Source of the DNA: Candidatus Poseidonia sp.
GTDB taxonomy: Archaea; Thermoplasmatota; Poseidoniia; Poseidoniales; Poseidoniaceae
Length of the DNA: 32,655 nt
NCBI GenBank assembly: GCA_030741355.1
Contig: JASLVM010000015.1
Location: 1-32,655, forward strand
Direction of reading: 5' to 3'
Below are positions 1 to 7,804 of the stretch, one piece after another (the first letter of the stretch is position 1; every line of letters starts with the position of its first letter). The notes beneath the pieces are model-generated. The model was not told the origin of the DNA and made no database searches. It saw only the letters and a program-made list of their open reading frames with translations. The position numbers and the translations under genes were made by a program.

Positions 1-398
1 ACGTGATCGGTGACATCAAGATAGGCCTCGTCGATGCTCGCTTTTTCAAACAGGTCGGCCACCTCATTGAGAACCGACATCACTTTTCGACTCGCCCTGC
101 TGTACAATCCCCGTGTTCCACGAATGTAGATGGCCGGTCCAAAAGGGGTGGCAGGGCACCGACGCCAAGCCTCAGAAACCGGCATCGCTGAACGGATGCC
201 ATAAGCCCTGGCCGCATAGTTACAGGTTGAAACAATTCCACGGCCACGGCCCTGTTTCGGGTCCGAACCAATGATGAGAGGAACGTTGTCATCAAACCCG
301 TGATGCAGGGTTTCAACCGCAGCAAAGAAAGCATCCAAATCGCAATGGATGATGATCCTTGGACCATCTTTACCATGACCGCTACCTTCCTCCACCAC
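1..398 (-). CDS. dinB: DNA polymerase IV (Y-family translesion polymerase), 3' end cut off by window
   Basis: This ORF is missing from the track because it runs off the window and starts with GTG. Translating the minus strand gives IIIHCDLDAFFAAVE near residue 15-29, the classic first catalytic motif of DinB/Pol IV, then a fingers region with STCNYAARAYGIRSAMP, and near the window edge SIDEAYLDVT, the second catalytic motif with the essential Asp-Glu pair. Y-family polymerases copy past damaged template bases with low fidelity. About 132 codons of a normal 350-400 are present and all visible catalytic acids are intact. Two adjacent GTG codons (398 or 395) follow an in-frame TGA, so the start is fixed within one codon. 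It is divergent from the RecA-like ATPase gene, with about 100 bp between them for both promoters. Identification is very secure; the missing C-terminus (little finger, possible PCNA-binding tail) cannot be judged. Confidence 0.93.
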   Translation of the reverse strand, partial: MVEEGSGHGKDGPRIIIHCDLDAFFAAVETLHHGFDDNVPLIIGSDPKQGRGRGIVSTCNYAARAYGIRSAMPVSEAWRRCPATPFGPAIYIRGTRGLYSRASRKVMSVLNEVADLFEKASIDEAYLDVTDH

Positions 399-497
399 GC
401 ATCACCAACGTCGCCAGAGGTGTTTGAACTTGATGTGCAGGTTCAGTTCAACCAAGGGGTCTTCACAAGGATAGATGACCTCATTCACCGACCTTCA

Positions 498-1283
498 ATG
501 ATTCATATGAGGCATCAACAAACAACGGATCACCTCGAAACCGGTGTAATTCAGCGGCAGCGAGGCATTGACCCCAGCGCTCTCCAACCTGTACGGGGTC
601 AACTCTACCATCTGAGCGGGCCCGGGCGTGCAGGGAAGAGCATGCGATGCGTTGCTGAACATTGGGTCGCTCATGCATTGGCTCAGGGAGAAGTGGTCCA
701 TTGGGTGGATGGTGCCTGCCGAATTGACCCATCTCGATTCATCCCCCGTTTGGAAATGTTGGGAGTGGACGTGGAAGCCTGCCTCGCACGATTGTACTTG
801 AGTCGGGGATTCACCCTTCACCAGTTGGACCGACAAATTGAGCGACTGCCCCACGAACTTGCCATCACGCGCGCACCCATGGTCGTGATTGACGGTTTGC
901 TTGCCATGCACGGCGATGACGCCGTCTCAAGACTCGAATCCAGAACCCTGTTACGGAGACATGTGGGTATTTTGCGGCAACTTTCGGGCCAGCATCACGC
1001 CGCCGTCATCGCCATAACGGGTTCATCTTCTTCGCCACACGTTGACCCACGATTGCTTCAACACCTTCATCGCCACGCGCAAAATCATCTGAAGGGTTCA
1101 TGGAACGGAGGACGAAGACGAAGAAGGCTGTACCTTCGGCATGTTCGCTCGGGACTTCGAGGACATTGGCGGCCCTTCGAAAGCCCTGCTCAAACACACT
1201 TTCGTCTCACAGAACGAAAATTCAATCGGTGGACAGTTCATCCATCGGTTGGTGTCCTGACCCTTCAGCATCAGGACGAGTAA
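498..1283 (+). CDS. RecA/RadA-superfamily ATPase (RadA paralog, ImuA/RadB-like)
   Basis: A 261-residue protein when started at ATG 498 (ATG 507 is also possible); the longer ORF from 300 would run over the dinB start. Residues 41-48 (GPGRAGKS) form a Walker A P-loop and residues 128-132 (MVVID) a Walker B strand, arranged as in a RecA/RadA core. A Gln/His-rich stretch (LRQLSGQHHAAVIAITGSSS) follows where RecA proteins carry the sensor/L2 region. It lacks the N-terminal helix-hairpin-helix domain of true RadA and is shorter, so it is a paralog rather than the recombinase. The C-terminus is Arg-rich. Its last 62 nt overlap the end of the convergent polB gene. Position between dinB and polB suggests a partner of the polymerases, as ImuA is in bacteria; that role is inferred. 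Both nucleotide-binding motifs look intact, unlike the inactivated RadA paralogs described beside some PolB2 genes. Confidence 0.8.
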   Translation: MIHMRHQQTTDHLETGVIQRQRGIDPSALQPVRGQLYHLSGPGRAGKSMRCVAEHWVAHALAQGEVVHWVDGACRIDPSRFIPRLEMLGVDVEACLARLYLSRGFTLHQLDRQIERLPHELAITRAPMVVIDGLLAMHGDDAVSRLESRTLLRRHVGILRQLSGQHHAAVIAITGSSSSPHVDPRLLQHLHRHAQNHLKGSWNGGRRRRRLYLRHVRSGLRGHWRPFESPAQTHFRLTERKFNRWTVHPSVGVLTLQHQDE

Positions 1284-3711
1284 ATTCCAGGAGACTCGGT
1301 TGTCGACCGTCCTGCCGAAGACGTTCGGTGGTCCAACCGAATGGAGCAAGAAGAGCCCAAATCGCTCGCTCGGCAAGTTCACCATAGTGAATCTTGCATC
1401 CGGAGAGGGAGCCTTTGGAAGTCTCGATTTCTTCGGCTAAACGAACTCGCTGCAGGGGTTCGGTTGACGACTTATCCACGACGGTGTATCGCACCTTTCC
1501 ACCCGGCGGAACAACATAGCCCCGTTCATGCGCCCGCATGAGCGCTGCATACGTCAAATTCTTCACCCGGTAATTGGCCAAGTCTTGAGTGGTTCTTCGT
1601 GTGATGACAAGGTCCACGAGTGGAACATCCCCTGCGTCCAACCGACGAAGTTCACTCCGGAGGTGGTTCAGCACCGACCGTTGAGTCGCAAGCGAAGGGA
1701 GACCTTTGGTGCGGTTACCCTCCGCTAGAATCTCCAAACCTTTCCGTTGCAATTCTCTCACCCAACGGGGTGTAGAATGCTGTCGCAATTCAATCCCTCG
1801 AACCTTGAAATCCTCGCCCGTGTAGGCCCAATATTTCGTCAAGGAACCCGAACCGTGCATCCTGCTCGGGAGAAACGCAATGAAATCGTAGTGAGCCTCA
1901 AACTCCAGTGGAATACCAACATGTTCGGAAATGCGTTCAGCAAAAGCCTCGGCCGCTGTGCGCTGCTGTTCAGGAGAACGACCTCTCGTATCGGAGAGCC
2001 AAACACAATCCACGATGGCATGAAGCACATCCCATCCATCTTCTTGAGCGGTTTCAATCGTGCTCAACAAAAGGTCCCGAGACCATGCGCAGATGGCTTC
2101 GTGAGCCTCGATGCGACCAAAACGAGCATTGCGGTAACCGGTGTATCCAAAACACGTCACAAGCAGCCATTTCAAGGCGTTTTGTCGCAAATCGTAGGCA
2201 TCCCCTTTGTGTTGCCGCAGACCTTTCAAAACCCGTCTTCGCTCAATGATGGGAGCGACCACACGTCCAAGGAATCCGTGCGTTCGGCCGCAGGTATGCA
2301 TGTTGAGACCTGGTACAGGGAGCGCCTTTTCGTTAGCAAGTGGAAAGAGACCATGGCCGAACCTCGACATGACGGTTCGTTCCCGAAACTCCTGCGCAGC
2401 TTCACGAGGATGCAAGGGCACCACGCCATGTTCCGAGGCGGAGGGAGGAGCTTGGCAACAGGAACAGTTGAGCGTCTCAGGAGAAATATTACGTGTGGCA
2501 ATGATGCTGGGAAAGAGACTCGCAAAGTCAAGTTCAATCACGGAAGCGTGGACGCCTGGGCGGCTGTCCAGATACAAACCACCTCGATCCGCATGAAGAA
2601 GGTCCAGCGCCGATTTGGTGTCTTCCGGACGATTTTTCTTCCACGGCACCAAGACCCCGTCATCCATGGCCACCCGCATTTGTATAGCGCTGATGACCGA
2701 ACCTGGAGAAAGACGAGAGATGACCTGTGCTGATTGACGAGAATGTTGTGCCAGTTCAAACAGGCCTGCGAGCCCACCTTCGTTGACGATGAAGCTGTTT
2801 TTCACGTCAAGGTGAAGGCGACCCTTGAGGAAGAAAGCACCGTGCCGGTGTCGTGTTTGTCCGTAGGAATGAATGGTGCGTTGGCCGGTCGATTGACGCA
2901 ACGGCTCTGAAGTTCGCCCGAGAACAAGTGGGAAGTGGTGTGCCTTGGTCTGTTCAACCAACCATGGAAACCAGCGTTGGTCGCCACCTGCGGTCAACAC
3001 GATGTCAGGGTCTATTCTGTCAAAAGCCGTTTGAAAAGCGCTGAGAAGGGATGACAGTGAATCGAATTCACGGCGTTCAAGCGTGCACAATGTCGTCTTT
3101 TGGGAAGGGGAAATCCCCGGCTCTTGAACGGTTTCCAGCCAAATCCGTTCAACAACATCCCCTTGCTCGGGAAAACCTCCACGCTGCTCAAATTCAAGAG
3201 CGAGACGAACAACATGAAACGGGGGATACATGTCATCGCCGGTCAAGGGTTCAGGCACCGGTTCAAGATGAGACGGATGTGAAGGACTCCAACGCACCCG
3301 TTGAAACGGCATGCAAGCGTGTTCATTTAGAAATCGTTGAGCCAGATGAGCGTCGACCGAGTAGAGTTTGTACCGATGAAAATCTCCCCTTGCTTCGATG
3401 TGTTCTGCAAGCGCCCGGAGGTGTTGGTAAGAGCGAAGGGTGATGGTAAGAACTTCAGATTGCCCTTCTGCCTCCAAATCCAAACGCGCTCGCGTGGAAA
3501 AGATGGTTCCAATGCCAAAACGCTGATGCAATTCGGGTTGATTCAACCAGTGCTCCAAACGATCAAGCCAACGGTGTGAGGCGTGAACATGAAGCACAGG
3601 TTGCCAAGGAAGGATACACCCGTGGGCCTCGCCTTGGTCGTCAACAATCCATGCCACCATACCGTTACGTGTTTCGTTCTCGTGAACATCCAACAACCAT
3701 CCTTCAATCAT
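1222..3711 (-). CDS. Family B DNA polymerase, PolB2-like, probably catalytically inactive
   Basis: An 829-residue protein when started at the ATG at 3711 (MIEGWLLDV), which overlaps the end of the upstream small gene; the track start at 3729 adds six residues. Polymerase motif A is clear (ELDFASLFPSII, Asp about 395). Motif B is recognisable (RQNALKWLLVTCFGYTG, Lys about 514), with the usual NSxYG changed. Motif C, normally YGDTDS, reads IVDCVW (about 567-571), so the second Asp, a metal ligand in active enzymes, is Val. A KxY-like element (TKYWAYTG) and RGIELRQ follow. The three exonuclease motifs are not recognisable; the Exo II position reads GGDQRWFPWL. Cysteines in NCSCC and HTCGR after motif A could form a metal site. 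The family is known as archaeal PolB2, often considered inactivated. It could act as a structural or recruiting subunit, or retain weak activity. Convergent with the RecA-like gene. Confidence 0.88.
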   Translation of the reverse strand: MIEGWLLDVHENETRNGMVAWIVDDQGEAHGCILPWQPVLHVHASHRWLDRLEHWLNQPELHQRFGIGTIFSTRARLDLEAEGQSEVLTITLRSYQHLRALAEHIEARGDFHRYKLYSVDAHLAQRFLNEHACMPFQRVRWSPSHPSHLEPVPEPLTGDDMYPPFHVVRLALEFEQRGGFPEQGDVVERIWLETVQEPGISPSQKTTLCTLERREFDSLSSLLSAFQTAFDRIDPDIVLTAGGDQRWFPWLVEQTKAHHFPLVLGRTSEPLRQSTGQRTIHSYGQTRHRHGAFFLKGRLHLDVKNSFIVNEGGLAGLFELAQHSRQSAQVISRLSPGSVISAIQMRVAMDDGVLVPWKKNRPEDTKSALDLLHADRGGLYLDSRPGVHASVIELDFASLFPSIIATRNISPETLNCSCCQAPPSASEHGVVPLHPREAAQEFRERTVMSRFGHGLFPLANEKALPVPGLNMHTCGRTHGFLGRVVAPIIERRRVLKGLRQHKGDAYDLRQNALKWLLVTCFGYTGYRNARFGRIEAHEAICAWSRDLLLSTIETAQEDGWDVLHAIVDCVWLSDTRGRSPEQQRTAAEAFAERISEHVGIPLEFEAHYDFIAFLPSRMHGSGSLTKYWAYTGEDFKVRGIELRQHSTPRWVRELQRKGLEILAEGNRTKGLPSLATQRSVLNHLRSELRRLDAGDVPLVDLVITRRTTQDLANYRVKNLTYAALMRAHERGYVVPPGGKVRYTVVDKSSTEPLQRVRLAEEIETSKGSLSGCKIHYGELAERAIWALLAPFGWTTERLRQDGRQPSLLEFTRPDAEGSGHQPMDELSTD

Positions 3712-3973
3712 GTCGATGCCGTTCCTCAAGCGCTTGTACTCGTTCTGAAAGTTGGTTGATTTGCACCATCAAGCCAACCATCATGCTGAGAACCGTAGGC
3801 TGCCAGGTGTTCACCGCTGGAAGCATACCGCCCGCCGCACGTCGCTCCCGCACCGCATCCAAAAGCGCATCAAAAGCGGCGCAGTCAACGGATGAAAGGG
3901 CCCGACGGTAAGGCGCTAAATGCTGCAATTCATGTTCTACACGCGTTCGCCATGGCGGCACACTTCGACCCAT
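3704..3973 (-). CDS. Small coiled-coil protein translationally coupled to polB
   Basis: An 89-residue ORF starting with ATG at 3973. Its stop (TGA) lies inside the polB start region, giving an 8-nt overlap with the polB ATG at 3711, a layout typical of translational coupling and good evidence that the gene is real. The N-terminal half is helical and Arg/Ala-rich (RALSSVDCAAFDALLDAVRERR). The C-terminus (MVQINQLSERVQALEERH) shows heptad spacing of hydrophobics suggesting a short coiled coil, so it may dimerise or dock on the polymerase. No catalytic motif is visible and I do not recognise a named family. An uncharacterised small protein has been described in predicted operons with archaeal PolB2 and RadA paralogs; this may be that partner, but homology is not shown here. 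Confidence 0.72.
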   Translation of the reverse strand: MGRSVPPWRTRVEHELQHLAPYRRALSSVDCAAFDALLDAVRERRAAGGMLPAVNTWQPTVLSMMVGLMVQINQLSERVQALEERHRHD

Positions 3974-4037
3974 ACCCCCACGAGACTCAAGGCGGAAGGG
4001 ATGCTTATTGCAGACCCAGTTGTTGAAAGTGAAAGTG

Positions 4038-5021
4038 CTACAAGAAGGCCTTGTTCACAACGAAATCACAAGGTCGGTCATCAAGCGCATCCATCACGTT
4101 GGTGGCGATGTCCATGCCGACCCGACCTTGAGCCTCCACCGTGGATGCACCAATGTGGGGCGTTCCATGGAAATGTTCCATCTGAAGAAGCGGGTGGTCG
4201 GGGTCAACAGGCTCGTTTTCAAACACATCCAGAGCGGCCGAGGTGAGCGTGCCCGATTCGAGGGCTTGGAGAACAGCGTCTTCATCGACGATACCTCCCC
4301 TCGCACAATTGACGATGTGACTGCCACAGCGTGAACCGTCCTTCCCAATGTGCGGCATGGAGGCCAAGCGTTCGGCGTTGACAAGGTGGTGAGTTTCCTC
4401 GGTCAAATTGCAGTGAATCGAGATGTGGGTGCAGTTGGAGAACAACGATTCGAGGGTTTTGTGGAGGCGAGTGCCTTGTGATTTCGCAACTTTTGGAGGG
4501 AGGTAGGGGTCGTAGGCATGAATTTCCATCCCGATGGCTTGTGCCACGCGGCCGACCGATTGCGCAATTCGTCCAAAACCAATGAGACCGAGCGCTTTAC
4601 CAGAGAGTTCTGAACCCTTCATGGCCTTCTTTTCCCACTTCCCATCTCGGAGACTTCGATCGGACCGAGGAAGATGACGAATGGATGCCAACAAGTGACC
4701 CAAGGTCAGTTCAACAACCGATTGGGTACTGGCCCGAGGAGCGTTGACCACCTTGATGCCCTTGGACCCAGCCGTCATGAGATCGATGTTGTCAACGCCA
4801 ACACCTGCCCGTCCGATCACCTTCAATCGGTCGCCCGATGCTTCCAACACTTCTTTGGTGAGTTTCGTGGCGCTTCGGACGATGATGGCGTCGAAAGATT
4901 CCAAAGCACCGTTGAGCAATTCATCTTTCTCGAGGTGCTTGACAACGACATCATGACCTGCTTTTTCGAGACGTGCGACCGCCTTTTCATCCATCCCGTC
5001 CGTGACGGCAATCGTTGCCAT
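4038..5021 (-). CDS. serA: D-3-phosphoglycerate dehydrogenase (short form, no ACT domain)
   Basis: A 327-residue NAD-dependent 2-hydroxyacid dehydrogenase; the first committed step of phosphorylated serine synthesis oxidises 3-phosphoglycerate to 3-phosphohydroxypyruvate. Visible features are the substrate-site GRAGVGVDNID, the NAD-binding loop LGLIGFGRIAQSVGR, the catalytic-Arg segment NCARGGIVDE, the Glu in DVFENEP and the catalytic His in TPHIGAST. The start MATIAVTDG at 5021 matches the family N-terminus; the track start at 5180 would overlap the divergent membrane-protein gene and add unrelated sequence. It ends soon after the catalytic His (VNKAFL), so the C-terminal ACT regulatory domain of long SerA proteins is absent and serine feedback through it is not expected. 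A related 2-hydroxyacid dehydrogenase with another substrate cannot be fully excluded. The gene lies 64 bp upstream of the small coiled-coil gene, on the same strand. Confidence 0.88.
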   Translation of the reverse strand: MATIAVTDGMDEKAVARLEKAGHDVVVKHLEKDELLNGALESFDAIIVRSATKLTKEVLEASGDRLKVIGRAGVGVDNIDLMTAGSKGIKVVNAPRASTQSVVELTLGHLLASIRHLPRSDRSLRDGKWEKKAMKGSELSGKALGLIGFGRIAQSVGRVAQAIGMEIHAYDPYLPPKVAKSQGTRLHKTLESLFSNCTHISIHCNLTEETHHLVNAERLASMPHIGKDGSRCGSHIVNCARGGIVDEDAVLQALESGTLTSAALDVFENEPVDPDHPLLQMEHFHGTPHIGASTVEAQGRVGMDIATNVMDALDDRPCDFVVNKAFL

Positions 5022-5133
5022 GGCCCGAACAGAACCCGAAGGCGTTAGAACATTCGGTTTGGGCGAAACGGAACCGTTGTTTTCAACAACCCCTAGCGAG
5101 TGGGCGGGATGAGGAAGCACCGTGGAGTCCGAA

Positions 5134-6276
5134 ATGCAAGAGCTACTTTGGGGCGCAGGAATCTTGGCGCTGCCCCTCATTTTGGCTCTTCCAATGCGGC
5201 TTGCATGGCAATTTTGGGTGGGTGTTGGACACGAAGTCTCAGAATACCGGACCGTGGTTCGACAAATCCTTGATTCGGGACATCAAGTGGCTTCATTTTC
5301 TCAAACGTTGGACGATATTGCCCGCAACCTTCGCATCCCACCAGCCAAGCAACGACTCATTGAAGCCGAAATGCTCCATCCGCTCACGCTTTCCCACTTT
5401 CTGTTGTTGCCTGCACTGCTCATTCTTCCTCTTTCCGCCATCATGGCCCTACCGCTCGTGCTGATCGGTTTTCCATTCATGCTCTTCATGGAGTACCTCT
5501 TGATTCGGAAACGACTCCTGATTTGGAGCCTGAAAACCATCGAGCGATTGATGCACTGGCAGGTGATTCACATTCCAAAACCCCACCGTGGAAGTCGAGA
5601 ACAACGCAAATCGTTGACGGAGTTTTCACAACACATTGAGCACTTTAATTACGTGCCACAGGCCGCTTTTTTGGGATTGTTTGCCTGGCTCATCGTCCAT
5701 TGGGTCTTCAACCTGGATTCGTTGATTGTTGAACTGGTCGTTTCCTCCTTCCTCTACATGGTTCTCCTTTCGGTCTTGTCGGTATTGAACACCGCTTTCG
5801 AAGCGGATTTGGTCTTTGTCGACCCTGCCAAAGGACGCCTCGTTCCCGTAAACCAATGGCTTGAAGGCGTCCTCAACCCCATTGTTGGCATCGGTCTTCT
5901 CTTCTTGCTCGGCCGTAATCTGCTTGAGGAATCACGAGATGTGGGTGGGAATCCCGTCCTCTTCGCTACGGTCGTGCTCACGCTTCTCTACGGCGCGGCT
6001 ATTGTGGGCATTTCGTATCGCTGGGGCTACTCGTCTTGGCGGGGTGAACGTGTTCGCCACGATTTCGAAGAACAGGTCATTGAAAACTTGGAACCGCTCT
6101 CTTACGATTTAACCCGCTCCAAGGGTCGTATCGATTTCAATGTCCGAATGGGAATGAACGAGCGTCTGTCGGCCTTTGAGTCTGGAATTAATCAACAACT
6201 GACGTTTGAAGAATTGCAAAACCTCCCAACCATTCCCAAAGACACCAAAGCCCCGAAGAACCCACTCAAGAAGTAG
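5134..6276 (+). CDS. Polytopic membrane protein of unknown function
   Basis: A 380-residue protein from ATG 5134, preceded by GGAG at a good distance; the track's 5122 start is a GTG inside that region. An N-terminal hydrophobic segment (LLWGAGILALPLILALPM) is followed by a cytosolic-looking basic and acidic stretch. Then come a hydrophobic pair (about 88-125), another pair (about 178-220) and a final group (about 240-295), giving roughly six to seven membrane spans. The C-terminal 80 residues are hydrophilic and end in a Lys/Pro-rich tail. No catalytic motif or transporter signature is recognisable, so no function is assigned. It is divergent from serA and converges on the metallo-hydrolase gene with only 2 nt between stop codons. 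Confidence 0.75.
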   Translation: MQELLWGAGILALPLILALPMRLAWQFWVGVGHEVSEYRTVVRQILDSGHQVASFSQTLDDIARNLRIPPAKQRLIEAEMLHPLTLSHFLLLPALLILPLSAIMALPLVLIGFPFMLFMEYLLIRKRLLIWSLKTIERLMHWQVIHIPKPHRGSREQRKSLTEFSQHIEHFNYVPQAAFLGLFAWLIVHWVFNLDSLIVELVVSSFLYMVLLSVLSVLNTAFEADLVFVDPAKGRLVPVNQWLEGVLNPIVGIGLLFLLGRNLLEESRDVGGNPVLFATVVLTLLYGAAIVGISYRWGYSSWRGERVRHDFEEQVIENLEPLSYDLTRSKGRIDFNVRMGMNERLSAFESGINQQLTFEELQNLPTIPKDTKAPKNPLKK

Positions 6277-6278
6277 GT

Positions 6279-6989
6279 TTAATCGAGCCACGGGATGCTT
6301 TCAGGAAGTTCGCCGAAAAGATTGGCTGGAATGGCGGTTTTGATCTTTGAAACACCGCCCAGTTTGGCGGCCGTCTCTTCTTGCCACACACGGAAGGTTT
6401 CAAACGAGGACATGGAGAGAATCGGGTTGTTCTTACGATTCCAATCCAAAGGCATCATGGTGGTACCGGGCGGGTCGTGTCCCGAACAGACCACGGTGTG
6501 TCCCTCAAAGCGGTCCAAAACGGAAAGCGCATCCCAGTGGACCTGAACACGGCCGCTCGGGAGATCATCTCGACCGACACCGCCATCCCCGTTGAAGAGG
6601 AAATCTCCCGTCATCATGTAGCCGGGGACGTGGACGATCATGGAATCGTTGGTGTGGCCAGGAGCGGAGTGGAATTGAATGGGAATGGAACCAAGCATGA
6701 TTTTCTCCTCGTCATCCACGTGCATGGAAACGCCAAGACTCGCAGTTTCGGTGGACATCACGTACTCGCAGCCAAATTGTTCACGCAAAGTGAAACAAGC
6801 GGTGATGTGGTCTGCGTGTGTGTGGGTGGCAATGGCATAAACAAGCTTCAATCCTTGCTCGTTGAGCAGGGAAGTGTAGTGGTCCATGAAATCGTAGACC
6901 GGGTCAACCAAGGCCGCTTCTTTGGTGGCCTCGTCCACGATCAGATAGGTCATGGCCCAGACTCCCTCGTTCAATTGTTCAAACCGCAT
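6279..6989 (-). CDS. Persulfide dioxygenase-like metallo-beta-lactamase fold protein (ETHE1/Blh type)
   Basis: A 236-residue MBL-fold protein. The metal motif reads THTHADHITA, the form typical of ETHE1 persulfide dioxygenases rather than glyoxalase II (THxHxDH). Downstream lie APGHTNDS (third His), MTGDFLF (bridging Asp) and GRDDLPSG, which corresponds to the GRTDFQ segment of ETHE1. GHDPPG follows near residue 185. ETHE1 enzymes oxidise glutathione or other low-molecular-weight persulfides to sulfite with a mononuclear iron. The start at 6989 (MRFEQLNEGV) is an ATG; a GTG at 7001 would add four residues. A hydrolase of another thioester is the main alternative. Its stop almost abuts that of the convergent membrane-protein gene. 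It could help detoxify sulfane sulfur, which would fit the cysteine desulfurase elsewhere in the window, but they are not linked in an operon. Confidence 0.8.
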   Translation of the reverse strand: MRFEQLNEGVWAMTYLIVDEATKEAALVDPVYDFMDHYTSLLNEQGLKLVYAIATHTHADHITACFTLREQFGCEYVMSTETASLGVSMHVDDEEKIMLGSIPIQFHSAPGHTNDSMIVHVPGYMMTGDFLFNGDGGVGRDDLPSGRVQVHWDALSVLDRFEGHTVVCSGHDPPGTTMMPLDWNRKNNPILSMSSFETFRVWQEETAAKLGGVSKIKTAIPANLFGELPESIPWLD

Positions 6990-7083
6990 GGTGAGAGCCA
7001 CCCATTGGACTGATTTGAAGTTTCACAAAATACACCGATGATTGGATGCGAGTCTTCATGACGCCGAACGGATTGGCAGACAC

Positions 7084-7803
7084 ATGCACCCCTCTGAAGT
7101 CGTGTACCTCGAACACGACGGAAAGGTCCTGTTGGTCAACGATGAAGGCCAAGGTCCCAAACGGCCTGTTCAAGGTCGATTGGAAGGCGATGAGTCGATA
7201 CGGTTTCCTACAAAACAGGAAATCGAAGGCATGGGAATTGACTTCATCGAAAAGGAAACCCTTGTCCTGCGCTATGGCCAGGAGACGTACCTCGTGGTGA
7301 AAGCCTACCCCAAGTTGGATTGGCCCGTGCATTGGGCATGGAAGGACAAATGTGCATCGGACAACGCGGTTCACCCTGTTGTCAGGGATTCGATTTATCG
7401 CTCAATCCATCGGCTTGTCTCAAAAGTGATGGTCTGCAACGACGGTGGACATGTCTTGATGGGCAAGGTTGAGCGAGGGCATTTCAGAGGGTTTTGGACG
7501 CTCCCTGGCGGCTATATGGACCACAACGAACACCCTGCAGTTGGCTGTGTTCGAGAAACCCTTGAGGAACTGGGTCTTTCCATTGTTCTTGACGATGTGG
7601 AACCCGTCGTCACCCAACATGTCTTCAATGACGAGGGGATTTCCTTCGTATCCTTCACCTATCGAGCCACCTGGAACGGGGATTTGGATGAACTCACGCT
7701 CCAAACCGAGGAAATCTCAGAGGCAGCTTGGTTCACACCAGAAGAAGCCCACGGACAAGCCGTCTCGCATTTTGACCGGGAAGCCTTGAGAAGCCTGCTC
7801 TAA
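7084..7803 (+). CDS. Nudix hydrolase with extra N-terminal domain
   Basis: A 239-residue protein from ATG 7084 (MHPSEVVYLEHDGKVLLVN); the track start at 7042 is TTG and adds 14 residues. A complete Nudix box occupies about residues 142-165 (GGYMDHNEH...RETLEELGL), with all conserved Gly, Glu and Arg-Glu residues, so Mg-dependent pyrophosphohydrolase activity on a nucleoside-diphosphate derivative is expected. The first 105 residues form a separate beta-rich domain ending just before the Nudix fold (LVSKVMVCNDGGHVLM). No CxxC zinc motif of NudC type is visible, so substrate is not predictable (NADH, ADP-ribose, dinucleotide or nucleotide sugar are all possible). It is divergent from the MBL gene and convergent with alaS with a 1-nt gap. 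Confidence 0.85.
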   Translation: MHPSEVVYLEHDGKVLLVNDEGQGPKRPVQGRLEGDESIRFPTKQEIEGMGIDFIEKETLVLRYGQETYLVVKAYPKLDWPVHWAWKDKCASDNAVHPVVRDSIYRSIHRLVSKVMVCNDGGHVLMGKVERGHFRGFWTLPGGYMDHNEHPAVGCVRETLEELGLSIVLDDVEPVVTQHVFNDEGISFVSFTYRATWNGDLDELTLQTEEISEAAWFTPEEAHGQAVSHFDREALRSLL

Positions 7804-7804
7804 A

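Noticed and set aside
80-376. 98-aa minus-strand ORF
   Set aside because: It is in a shifted frame of dinB; the frame with HCDLDAFFAAVE and SIDEAYLDVT is the real one.
1747-2733. 328-aa plus-strand ORF
   Set aside because: It lies entirely inside the polB coding region on the other strand, which has conserved polymerase motifs; this ORF has none.
5071-5088. GTTGTT-TTC-AACAAC inverted repeat in the serA/membrane-protein divergent gap
   Set aside because: Short, low-complexity stem with no T-run; too weak to call a regulatory site.
6381-7013. 210-aa plus-strand ORF
   Set aside because: Shadow of the MBL-fold gene, whose metal motifs are on the minus strand.
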